Assembly (NCBI GenBank): GCA_945872795.1
Contig: CAMCAZ010000031.1
Span: 1-42,529, forward strand
Direction of reading: 5' to 3'
DNA from: Chryseobacterium gleum
Lineage (GTDB): Bacteria; Bacteroidota; Bacteroidia; Flavobacteriales_F; PHOS-HE28
Length of the DNA: 42,529 bases
Shown here: piece by piece, positions 18,732 through 26,418 of the stretch
Numbering within the stretch: position 1 is the stretch's first letter
How the letters are laid out: the number at the start of each line of letters is the position of its first letter
Program-made: the position numbers and the translations under genes
Notes under the pieces: model-generated
Told to the model about the DNA's origin: nothing
Database searches by the model: none
The model's input: the letters and a program-made list of their open reading frames with translations, nothing else

Positions 18732-19376
18732 TCAAGCCGGTCGGATGCACTCCAATGCAAGTGCCCCGTTGAACCGGCTGGCATCCTCCACTGCGAGGAA
18801 GGCCTTGTTAGCACTATCGTTGAACCCGCAGCGGCGCACCTGTGTGAAACCGGATTTCAGCAAGGCATCCCTGAGCCCCGCTTCATCCCACATCCACAGG
18901 TGAAGTGAGTTGCCGAAATGGTGCTGGATGGCACCCTTCAAGCCCTTGGGCCGCTGCTCCATCCCAACAAGCGTGTTGCGCCCCATGAACCGGACGCCCG
19001 CTGTAACATCACCTTGATCAAGGGCTGCCACGTAATTGCGGGCAGCACGTTCCAGATCGGGCAACACGCAGCGAAAGACGCCACCCGGCTTCAGGATGCG
19101 GAACGTATTTGCAAGAGCCATCCGGCAATCCTCCAATGCAAGATGCTCAAGCACGTGGGAGCAGTAAACCGCATCACAGCTTGCATCCCGCACGGGCAGA
19201 CCCTTGACGATGTCCCCATAACGCACCGCAGGGGGGAACGCGACCCCCAGGCGACCGCGCAGGAACGCACCCACCAAAGGCATCCGTTGCACACGCAGGG
19301 TAGGCGAACTATCGAAATTGAGCCAGCCTTCAGGTGCGCTCAGTCCGCATCCGTATTGAACATTCATCTCCGCCAT
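18732..19376 (-). CDS. Class I SAM-dependent methyltransferase (Methyltransf_11-like)
   Basis: From ATG 19376 the product is 214 residues. MNVQYGCGLSAPEGWLNFD holds a degenerate SAM motif I (YGCG), a form seen in many cluster-associated methyltransferases. DASCDAVYCSHVLEHL is the motif around strand four with the family-typical HVLEH, and NTFRILKPGGVFRCVLPD is the post-motif strand five. The protein likely O- or C-methylates a sugar or a lipid-linked intermediate. The longer frame to 19499 runs into the upstream gene; 19367 is another possible start. A one-mismatch promoter box (TATCCTTG, 19388-19381) sits 4 nt upstream of the ATG in the 40-nt gap to the gene before it. Confidence 0.78.
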   Translation of the reverse strand: MAEMNVQYGCGLSAPEGWLNFDSSPTLRVQRMPLVGAFLRGRLGVAFPPAVRYGDIVKGLPVRDASCDAVYCSHVLEHLALEDCRMALANTFRILKPGGVFRCVLPDLERAARNYVAALDQGDVTAGVRFMGRNTLVGMEQRPKGLKGAIQHHFGNSLHLWMWDEAGLRDALLKSGFTQVRRCGFNDSANKAFLAVEDASRFNGALALECIRPA

Positions 19377-19416
19377 GGTGCAAGGATAATGGAAAGATAG
19401 GTCCGCGGAGCGTGCC

Positions 19417-20730
19417 TTAGCGGAATGCACCGCTCGCGAATGCTGCAGGATGACCCTGTACACGATAAGCATCGATCCCATTGGAAAGGAAGTAAGCATC
19501 TTCCTCCTGACCCAGTGTCTGCATGAGCAACCTTAGGAAGTCCGCCTCATCGTGAGCGATGATGTTGCGTATGGAACCGTTCATGAAGTAACCTGGAGCC
19601 ATGCCAGGTTGCGCGAAGACGCCCTTGTAGCCGGCATACAAGCGCTCGAACAATGCACTGCTGTACAACGCCACGGCCACATCCATCAGCTCCGGATGTG
19701 CAATACAACCCCGATCCGAGACGATATCGGCGGAAGGAATACCCAATGCCCCGTAGTGAGCCAATGAGCGGGCCAAGAGTGCCGCATCCTTCTTTTCCAG
19801 CGGATGCAGGAACACCCGCACAACAATGTCGGGCCTACTCCGCGCCAGCGCCAGACACCACATCAAGGCCTCATTCTCTGCCTCAACCCATGTGGGATCC
19901 AGTTGGTCCTTACCCAGTTCACGACGAAGCCAGTTGCCGCTGCTCAAGAAACCGATGACACCGCGTTGCACATTCCTTCCGGCAACCTCAAGCATGCGCT
20001 CATGGCCATAAGGCGGCCACCAGACACACTCCTTGTAAACCCATCCTTCGGCCAGCGCGGATTCCACCTCTTCCTGTTGGAAAGGAGCGGTGAGCACCAC
20101 CTTGTCCGCCACCACGTGGCGGTAGAAATTGCGAAGTGGGTTGGTGGATGGCACGATGGTGACCTCGATACCGCGATATCTGCGGAACCAATCGATGAGC
20201 AGTGGAGTGCCTTTCTCGAATGCACTGAACCATATGATGCGACGAACGGATGAACCCGCAACTGCGCTGTCCAACAAAAAAAGCACAATGAAATCATATA
20301 AGATCAATGAAAATGAAGCTCTTCGAGAGGATAAAAAAATAGCTGGTATGGCGATGACCAACAAAATAAGATAATTAACCAACAATACGACCTTTTCTAA
20401 TAATGAAATGGATCGAAGTGAATCAAATCCAATGAATGCAACATTCGATCCAAGTACTTCAGAAACATAAGCCACACGACCTCTTTCCTTCAAGGCAAGG
20501 TCGTCCACCACAAGCACCTCTCTGGTCAGTGAAAAGGAGCCATTCCTGTTGCGAAGGGCAAGCGCCAACGAATGACGCAACCAGCTGAACGCCTCCATAA
20601 AACTCGACGACCGGCCCCTGGGTATCCTGAAACTGAACGCCGACAGCGCACTTCGCCAAGCGACCACAGAGGACTTCCGCGCACCCAACAGATACTCCCA
20701 CCAACTACGTATGAAATAGATGAGGATCAT
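19417..20730 (-). CDS. Unrecognised 437-residue protein, possibly a GT-B-like transferase, after a nonulosonic acid module
   Basis: No family was recognised. The start at 20730 is fixed by an ATGA overlap with the phosphatase gene upstream. Residues about 105-150 form one long hydrophobic stretch (LLEKVVLLVNYLILLVIAIPAIFL and the following SLILYDFIVLFLL), so it is probably membrane-associated. The C-terminal half looks like the donor half of a GT-B enzyme: IGFLSSGNWLR, VVRVFLHPLEKKD and a final IVSDRGCIAHPEL with ALYSSALFERLYAGYKGVF, recalling polysialyl- or sialyltransferase-like and capsule transferase proteins. Because it directly follows the sugar-acid module, transfer of that acid is an attractive but unproven role. 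The 5' part (about 20270-20480) is noticeably AT-rich. Confidence 0.6.
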   Translation of the reverse strand: MILIYFIRSWWEYLLGARKSSVVAWRSALSAFSFRIPRGRSSSFMEAFSWLRHSLALALRNRNGSFSLTREVLVVDDLALKERGRVAYVSEVLGSNVAFIGFDSLRSISLLEKVVLLVNYLILLVIAIPAIFLSSRRASFSLILYDFIVLFLLDSAVAGSSVRRIIWFSAFEKGTPLLIDWFRRYRGIEVTIVPSTNPLRNFYRHVVADKVVLTAPFQQEEVESALAEGWVYKECVWWPPYGHERMLEVAGRNVQRGVIGFLSSGNWLRRELGKDQLDPTWVEAENEALMWCLALARSRPDIVVRVFLHPLEKKDAALLARSLAHYGALGIPSADIVSDRGCIAHPELMDVAVALYSSALFERLYAGYKGVFAQPGMAPGYFMNGSIRNIIAHDEADFLRLLMQTLGQEEDAYFLSNGIDAYRVQGHPAAFASGAFR

Positions 20731-21230
20731 TGCGATACATCCCAACGACGGACCAACTGTTCCAAGGCATCTTTACCAATAAGATGCTCCACGAACTCAC
20801 GGAAAGCACCCTCTCCTCCAGCCTTGACGGTGACATGCTTCACACGCGCCTTCACATAGTCGGGAGCGTTCGCAGGCGCCGCACTGAATCCAACGACCTG
20901 TAACAAGGCCAGGTCCATAAGGTCATCCCCGATGTAGGCACAGGCATCCAATTCCACACCAAGTTCTGCGCAGATGGACCGGGCCAGCGAAAGCTTGTCC
21001 TTGACCCCTTGGTGCAGGTGCGTTATGCCGAGCTTGGCGCAACGTCGAGCCACAATGGCTGTGTCTTCACCAGTGAGCACCACTACCGGCACCTCCAGCG
21101 CGCGGAGAAAGAGCACTCCGGCACTATCGCTGGTGTTGAACTTCTTCCACTCGTTGCCGGTCTGGTCGTAGTACATGCCCCCATCGGTCCAGACACCGTC
21201 GATGTCGGTGAATACGAGCTTTGTGATCAT
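20727..21230 (-). CDS. KdsC-like HAD-superfamily phosphatase
   Basis: The 167-residue protein fits KdsC length. Asp9 and Asp11 in FTDIDGVWTDG are the HAD nucleophile and general acid; LTGED (52-56) is motif II; KDK (78-80) and GDD (101-103) are motifs III and IV. KdsC-type enzymes dephosphorylate KDO-8-phosphate; close relatives act on nine-carbon sugar-acid 9-phosphates. Lying between a NeuB-like synthase and an unknown transferase, both overlapping by 4 nt, it probably removes the phosphate from a nonulosonic acid phosphate. That implies the synthase uses a 6-phosphorylated hexose or hexosamine, as in animal-type NeuAc and bacterial Kdn routes. The substrate is inferred. Confidence 0.82.
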   Translation of the reverse strand: MITKLVFTDIDGVWTDGGMYYDQTGNEWKKFNTSDSAGVLFLRALEVPVVVLTGEDTAIVARRCAKLGITHLHQGVKDKLSLARSICAELGVELDACAYIGDDLMDLALLQVVGFSAAPANAPDYVKARVKHVTVKAGGEGAFREFVEHLIGKDALEQLVRRWDVSQ

Positions 21231-22294
21231 GATGAAGTAACCGATTGCGTCACATCCGCCGCCAAGATCAACTCATCCATCGCCAGGTCGCGAACCGCGC
21301 AATTGCCGATCAGCAAATGACGCTCATGCCACTTTAGCCCACTCCCCGGGCTCAATAAATGCAGATCATCCTCGCCGATCGCTTCCCCGGCCTTGATGAG
21401 ACGCTTGGCCGCCACCGATCGCTCCAACTTGTTCTTGGCGGAGGTCACCGAAGGCTCAAGGAATAACTCATCCTTCCCGAAAGAACGTTCCAGCAAACGT
21501 ATATCCCTGACCATCCGTGTAACCCCATCGGGACCAAGCGAACCCGCCTGATCGGTGCCTTTCATCCGGCGGTCGATGGTGACATGCTTTTCAATGATAC
21601 GAGCTCCCATCGCGACAGCGGCCACCGGCGTTGATATTCCAATGGTATGGTCGGAATAGCCGATCGTGTACTGCGGGTACGTGCGCTGCAGGAACCGAAT
21701 GGTGAGCAGATTCGCGTGGTCCGGATGCGTGGGATACTCGCTCACACAGTGGAGAATGGAGATGTCTTCATGATGCCGGGTGATCACCGCCAGGGCATCA
21801 TCAAGGTCCCGCTGGTCCGCCATGCCCGTACTGAGGATGATCGGGATGCGCGTCTCAGCCAATGCAGCCAGCAGGGGCAGGTTGGTGAGGTCGCGGCTGG
21901 CCACCTTCAGCTTGTCCGGAGAGAAGTAGCGGAGCATGCCAAGACATCCCATGGCACAGAGGGTCTCAACGAACTCGAAGCCATGCGATTTGGCATGCCT
22001 GTATAGCTCGAAGTGCGCTTCATCGTCCAATTCCAGGAAGGCGCGGTGCTCTCCGTAGGTACTACCGAAGGAATGGGCGGACGTGTACGGCCGCTCCATT
22101 TCAGAGCGGCTCAACTCCTGCGCCAGGTCCCGCTTGGTGAATTTCACCGCATCCAGCCGCGGCAGTTCCAACCCGAAATGCTCCTCGCGCACGGGGCGCG
22201 AAAGCATGTCGATGATGAGCTTGGCGAGGTCGACCGAACCATTGTGGTTCTGGCCCACCTCACCGATCAGGTAAGTATGGCGTTCATTTGACAT
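21227..22294 (-). CDS. neuB: NeuB/SpsE-like nonulosonic acid synthase
   Basis: The 355-residue protein has the NeuB TIM-barrel: IGEVGQNHNGS near residue 11, DAVKFTKRD, LKVASRDLTNLPLL, ILSTGMAD, LHCVSEYPTHPDHANL and YSDHTIG, all in family order, then IEKHVTIDRRMKGTDQAGSL. The C-terminal SAF domain is present from about residue 290 (RSVAAKRLIKAGEAI). The enzyme condenses phosphoenolpyruvate with an acetamido-mannose-type sugar (or its 6-phosphate) to a nonulosonic acid. It overlaps the cytidylyltransferase gene by 11 nt and the phosphatase by 4 nt, so the three form a tight module. The exact acid (NeuAc, Kdn, legionaminic or other) cannot be told from sequence alone. Confidence 0.87.
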   Translation of the reverse strand: MSNERHTYLIGEVGQNHNGSVDLAKLIIDMLSRPVREEHFGLELPRLDAVKFTKRDLAQELSRSEMERPYTSAHSFGSTYGEHRAFLELDDEAHFELYRHAKSHGFEFVETLCAMGCLGMLRYFSPDKLKVASRDLTNLPLLAALAETRIPIILSTGMADQRDLDDALAVITRHHEDISILHCVSEYPTHPDHANLLTIRFLQRTYPQYTIGYSDHTIGISTPVAAVAMGARIIEKHVTIDRRMKGTDQAGSLGPDGVTRMVRDIRLLERSFGKDELFLEPSVTSAKNKLERSVAAKRLIKAGEAIGEDDLHLLSPGSGLKWHERHLLIGNCAVRDLAMDELILAADVTQSVTSS

Positions 22295-23054
22295 GGGCGC
22301 TCATGTTCGTTCGCATTTCCGTAATCAGATCCGGATGCGTGTCCAGGTAACCAAGAAGTTCACCGACCCCCATAGGCCGCTCATGGCCTATGCCCTTGAT
22401 GACACGCGTACAGATAGTAAGGTCGTCCTCTGTATCCACCGTTAGCCTCCATTGGCGCACCTTGTCCTCGTGCGGTACCGGCATCATGATGGTCCTGTAC
22501 TCATCGGGATGGCTGTAAAGGTAGTTGGTTACATGCTCGTGGTAGAGCGGATCATCGGTGGCTTCAGCCGCCCTGTCCAATGCTGCCAGCGAGGCCCATT
22601 CCGCGAACAGTCCACAATGCGACCGGATGGCGGGCAACCCATCGCGGAACCCCCACGATGCATAGTCTGCGCGGGCGGTAGTGGCTGCAGACACCAGGCC
22701 GGGCAACAGATCGACCTGGAGCAACGGATTGTCTGCGCAGACGCGGATGATATGATCCCATCCAGCGGAGCGTGCGGCCTCCCGGAAACGCAAGAGCACG
22801 TCCTGCTCGTTCCCCTGGAAGACCCCGACTCCCAACTTCCGGGCAACTTCTACCAGTGCATCATCCACCGATGCCGTAGTGGTGGCCAGCAGGATTTTCC
22901 CAGCAGGGAATACCGCCAGCAGTCGCCGCAGTACCCATTCCAGCAGGGTCGTGCCCGGCAGGATCTCGCGAAGCATCTTGTTCGGGAGGCGCGTGGAGCC
23001 CAAGCGGGCCTGGACGAGGATGCCCCATGTCGGTAATGAACCAGCCTTACTCAT
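22284..23054 (-). CDS. SpsF-like cytidylyltransferase (acylneuraminate cytidylyltransferase family)
   Basis: From ATG 23054 the product is 256 residues. QARLGSTRLPNK at about 15-26 is the nucleotide-binding signature of the SpsF/NeuA group; LLATTTASVDDALVEVA, GNEQDVLLRFREAA and RVCADNPLLQVDLLPGL follow in family order. It should activate the sugar acid made by the NeuB-like enzyme as a CMP derivative. The 23078 Met is an alternative start adding eight residues. SpsF- and SpsE-type proteins occur together in sugar-acid pathways of many bacteria, which supports the pairing. It heads the three-gene module; 87 nt separate it from the AT-rich acyltransferase gene upstream, with no clear promoter box. 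Confidence 0.8.
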   Translation of the reverse strand: MSKAGSLPTWGILVQARLGSTRLPNKMLREILPGTTLLEWVLRRLLAVFPAGKILLATTTASVDDALVEVARKLGVGVFQGNEQDVLLRFREAARSAGWDHIIRVCADNPLLQVDLLPGLVSAATTARADYASWGFRDGLPAIRSHCGLFAEWASLAALDRAAEATDDPLYHEHVTNYLYSHPDEYRTIMMPVPHEDKVRQWRLTVDTEDDLTICTRVIKGIGHERPMGVGELLGYLDTHPDLITEMRTNMSAHVK

Positions 23055-23141
23055 TCCTGATCGTGTTCTGGAAACCAAGCAAAGAAAACTGTTCAGCTCG
23101 CATTTTCTTTGAATGCTCCGGTCGCTGTAACCAAAAACACA

Positions 23142-24137
23142 TCAGGACAGGCCGAAGAGCACCCTTCTGAACAGCTTAAATCGATTGAGAAAAAAATAGG
23201 CGACAAAGAAACCGGCCAACGCAAGCGCCATCAAAGAATAGTACACTAGCATGTCCGTGAAATTAAAAAAGTATTTTATAATTATTATTGGCATTACATG
23301 CCATAAGTATATCCCCATGGAATTAATACCCAACCACTCAATCCAATATACCGAAGGAAAGGAACCTCTTTCGATGTTGTACAAAATCCAGCTGATCAAC
23401 ACAAAATTGAAAAAATAGTACAATATTGATTTCAGTACATCAACCGAAGATAAATTAAACATTAATAATCCGATCAGCAGGAATGTGAAAATAATTCTTC
23501 TACCCAATCCATCGAACCAGGCCATAATTGCCTTAAACTTTATTCCGAATACAAAAAAGATAAAATAATAGGGCCTAATAGTTTCATCCATAAATCTTAT
23601 TGAATTTTTATATTGATGAATAAAATCGATTGTGTAAACATTCTTAGAAATGACATATGTAACGAACGATAAAATTGCAGCTGTAAAGAGAAAGTAATTA
23701 GAAAAATACTCAGACCGACCGATCCATCTTGCCAGAATGACCCACGTAAGAAAACCTGGAATGAACCACAAATGATAAAAAGGGAAAAATAATTCGTCCA
23801 ATATGTCGTTTATAATGTTCACTTCGGATCGCTGAACTTCGTGAAAAACAAAATAAACAGATAACGCAGTTATCCATGGAATAATTATTCTATTTTTGTA
23901 CTTTTGTAATATTCCAAAAAATCCAATATTTATGAGAGATTGATAATTCAACAAGTAACCACTTACACCTATGAAAACCGGCATATGGAAGCTATAAATA
24001 AAATACCTCAAAGGATTCCCTTCGATGGAACCGGGAAGAACGTGACCTATAATTACAAGAATTATAAGCACACCTTTAACGATATCAATTGAATAATACC
24101 TTTTATTAGAGGCATTATTTTGAACAGAATTATTCAC
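23142..24137 (-). CDS. Acyltransferase family 3 (OafA-like) membrane protein, AT-rich
   Basis: The 331-residue protein opens with RYYSIDIVKGVLIILVIIGHVLPG, the N-terminal signature of acyltransferase-3 proteins with the catalytic His in the IGH motif, followed by YSFHMPVFIGVSGYLL, and about ten predicted membrane spans (for example FNLSSVDVLKSILYYF and LALAGFFVAYFFLNRF). The family moves acetyl or other acyl groups onto extracytoplasmic sugars. GC content is about one third by eye, against roughly 60% around it, and codons are A/T-ending, so the gene was probably acquired from an AT-rich relative. It would modify the finished or lipid-linked glycan together with the MBOAT/SGNH pair further upstream. 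Confidence 0.85.
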   Translation of the reverse strand: MNNSVQNNASNKRYYSIDIVKGVLIILVIIGHVLPGSIEGNPLRYFIYSFHMPVFIGVSGYLLNYQSLINIGFFGILQKYKNRIIIPWITALSVYFVFHEVQRSEVNIINDILDELFFPFYHLWFIPGFLTWVILARWIGRSEYFSNYFLFTAAILSFVTYVISKNVYTIDFIHQYKNSIRFMDETIRPYYFIFFVFGIKFKAIMAWFDGLGRRIIFTFLLIGLLMFNLSSVDVLKSILYYFFNFVLISWILYNIERGSFPSVYWIEWLGINSMGIYLWHVMPIIIIKYFFNFTDMLVYYSLMALALAGFFVAYFFLNRFKLFRRVLFGLS

Positions 24138-24162
24138 TTAAATGATGTTTGAAATTGTAGAT

Positions 24163-25407
24163 TTATTTTGAGTCCAATTCTTCGAAAAATTTATTATAAT
24201 TCGACGCAGCATCGAATTTGGTAGCCCATTCCTCACGGACCCTATTCCGAAACTCGGGTAGGTGAGAGTGACTTTTACCGAACCCCTCAATGATCCGCGC
24301 CACCTCCTCCACAGCTGTGTCCAGTGGTATGAGCATACCCGTCCGGTCGTTCACGATCTCCCTGCAACCACCCACATCGGTTGACAGGACCGGTATACCA
24401 AAGGAAATGGCCTCCATCATGCTTACGGGCAATCCTTCCGTGGAGGACATGCTAACGAAAAGGTCCACGGCATTGCTGGCATACCATTCCATGATCGCCT
24501 GGTTATCCATAAACCCCATCAGCTGAACCTCCATGTTCGGACGCTGACGCAGCCGGTCCACCGTTCGAATGAACTGGGCCACGGTCGGATCGCGCTCAGC
24601 GTTAGCAGTGCCGCCGAAATGGACCCAGCGCACATGGATCCCCTCCACCCGTTCAAGTGCCTCGCCGATCAGGTGTACGCGCTTGATGTTCCTGACCTTG
24701 GCACAGCTCACGATCACCCAAGGGTCAAGAGGGCCGCGCACGGGCCCCAAGCCATGATCTACCGTACCCATGTAGCTGGTACGGATCCTGCTGCGGTAAG
24801 TAGTATACCGCTCGTGCAGATACCGTGTGCCAGCTTCCGAAACGCTATACACGGCATCTATAGCGCTCAATTGAAAATGCCTGAATAGGCAGGGAACATC
24901 CAAGCTCCCACGTTCCTCATAGAGGTCCCCACCATGCGTTCGTGTGACCGCAATGGGAATGCCCCACTTTCGCTTCAACCACGCCAGATAAATACAATCA
25001 TACCACCAGAAGGAGTAGTGCACAGCATCCGTAACGCCGCGCTCCCTGCAGTTCCGCACCACTTCGGTTGCCCTGAACACGTTCGTGACAAGCTTTTTCA
25101 AAGCGGGCACCAGCGGAATCCAGCGCCGTGTGGCAGCAAGTTCGGACAGATAGATCCGGAGCAGGGCCGGAGCATGCGCGATAAATAACCATACCGGGCG
25201 ATAGCGCTTCCAATCCATGGCCGGCCAAACCACCTCTACATTGGGCAATGCACGTAACCGAGCTGAAGGCTCGATCGTGGTGAAGAGAAGTACCCTGTTG
25301 CAGTGCTTTGAGAACTGAACTATGTCTGCATGGACGAACGACATATTGGGGTCGTGTACATGATACGCGACCACATTCCACCGACCTCCTTTCCCGACCC
25401 GTGTCAT
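24163..25407 (-). CDS. Glycosyltransferase family 4
   Basis: The 414-residue product begins at ATG 25407, chosen because it makes an ATGA overlap (25404-25407) with the SGNH-like gene; seven more in-frame codons exist upstream to 25428. WNVVAYHVHDPNMSFVHADI and VLLFTTIEPSARLRAL form the N-terminal domain; YSVSEAGTRYLHERY and VDHGLGPVRG lead to the C-terminal domain with VSCAKVRNIKRVHLI, MGFMDNQAIMEWYASN and SMSSTEGLPVSMMEAISFGIPVLSTDVGG, which contains the retaining GT4 E-x7-E element. An inner-face glycosyltransferase of the same locus. Its 3' neighbour is the AT-rich acyltransferase 25 nt away, so a composition boundary lies at its 3' end. Confidence 0.85.
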   Translation of the reverse strand: MTRVGKGGRWNVVAYHVHDPNMSFVHADIVQFSKHCNRVLLFTTIEPSARLRALPNVEVVWPAMDWKRYRPVWLFIAHAPALLRIYLSELAATRRWIPLVPALKKLVTNVFRATEVVRNCRERGVTDAVHYSFWWYDCIYLAWLKRKWGIPIAVTRTHGGDLYEERGSLDVPCLFRHFQLSAIDAVYSVSEAGTRYLHERYTTYRSRIRTSYMGTVDHGLGPVRGPLDPWVIVSCAKVRNIKRVHLIGEALERVEGIHVRWVHFGGTANAERDPTVAQFIRTVDRLRQRPNMEVQLMGFMDNQAIMEWYASNAVDLFVSMSSTEGLPVSMMEAISFGIPVLSTDVGGCREIVNDRTGMLIPLDTAVEEVARIIEGFGKSHSHLPEFRNRVREEWATKFDAASNYNKFFEELDSK

Positions 25408-26402
25408 TTCACACGGCTTGAATAGCACTGTTCAAGCATCGCTCTACCCACAACCGGTCGATAGTGGTTGGGCTCGTAGAAGAAGATCGGCTTCCCGCAA
25501 AATGCGCTATCGGCCGAATGGTCATGGACATGCTCCTTGCCGAAAATGGATGTGAACGCCTCCACCACATCGGATGGCATGGCTGCACAATTGTACTCCG
25601 GTCCGAAGATGACATGATGGTCGCTCCCCGCCCGCACGAGCAACTCCTTAATGGCACGCAAATGTACCCGGTCCTTGGGGTGGAGAGTTACCGCCGAGCT
25701 ACCCGATGCGATCCGTGGTTGGGGGAAGGCTGCCACATAGGCGGCCGTATCCGCCATTAGTCGTTCCTCCATATCCGTACGAATGACCTCATTGGTGAAC
25801 GGCCCTGTGCCATCCGGGACCGATGTACCATCCGCATTCGACCTACGGCTATCCACGGAAGATACGCAGTCGGACCAATGTTCAAGGAAATAAGCGTCGG
25901 CAAGGTAGTACCGGAAGCCCTGGGCAAGTTGCTCAACGGCAGTCTGGTCCGAGGAGCGCAGACTCTTCATATACACCGGACCTTCGAAATGCGGATGAGT
26001 GTTCTCCACGTTCTGCAGCACCTTGTTGTCGACCAGCAGGATCACATGCTCAATGGAGGCACCGGTGGATGCGACATATTCGAGCTTGCGCCGCATGTTA
26101 AGCACGGATTCCCCAGGCGTACCCAGTTTAAAGAAGCGTTGCACACCGATGTGCTCAAACCAGTCCGAGCTGAGAATGGCCATCGTCTTTGAATTGCCCA
26201 GCAGGAACGTATTGTACCGCCATCGGCTGCGATACTCATCGTAGGCCCGCATGGTGCGACAATCGGTGCAACCATCCGCTGCAGCCGTGCGCGATGCCCA
26301 GCTCCACCCATAGAGCCCGAACGGATCGGCGACCACGAAGACCAGAAGGAGTGCGAGCACCGGAGAGAGGAACAACAGAACGCGCAGGAGGAACCGGGTC
26401 AT
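25404..26402 (-). CDS. SGNH-like (AlgJ/AlgX-type) partner of the adjacent MBOAT acyltransferase
   Basis: The 332-residue protein has an N-terminal membrane anchor (about 4-25, FLLRVLLFLSPVLALLLVFVV) and a periplasmic domain. NTFLLGNSKTMAIL puts a candidate catalytic Ser at 71, in the place of the GDS-type Ser of SGNH hydrolases, and FYEPNHYRP puts a His at 313 near the C-terminus as in the D/E-x-x-H element. Such proteins accept an acyl group passed through an MBOAT channel and place it on a polysaccharide, as in alginate acetylation. The MBOAT gene lies 16 nt upstream in the same direction. Sequence identity to AlgJ or DltD cannot be claimed by eye, so the family name is a judgement from motifs and neighbour. 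Confidence 0.68.
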   Translation of the reverse strand: MTRFLLRVLLFLSPVLALLLVFVVADPFGLYGWSWASRTAAADGCTDCRTMRAYDEYRSRWRYNTFLLGNSKTMAILSSDWFEHIGVQRFFKLGTPGESVLNMRRKLEYVASTGASIEHVILLVDNKVLQNVENTHPHFEGPVYMKSLRSSDQTAVEQLAQGFRYYLADAYFLEHWSDCVSSVDSRRSNADGTSVPDGTGPFTNEVIRTDMEERLMADTAAYVAAFPQPRIASGSSAVTLHPKDRVHLRAIKELLVRAGSDHHVIFGPEYNCAAMPSDVVEAFTSIFGKEHVHDHSADSAFCGKPIFFYEPNHYRPVVGRAMLEQCYSSRVK

Positions 26403-26418
26403 GTCTGACAGTGGGCGA

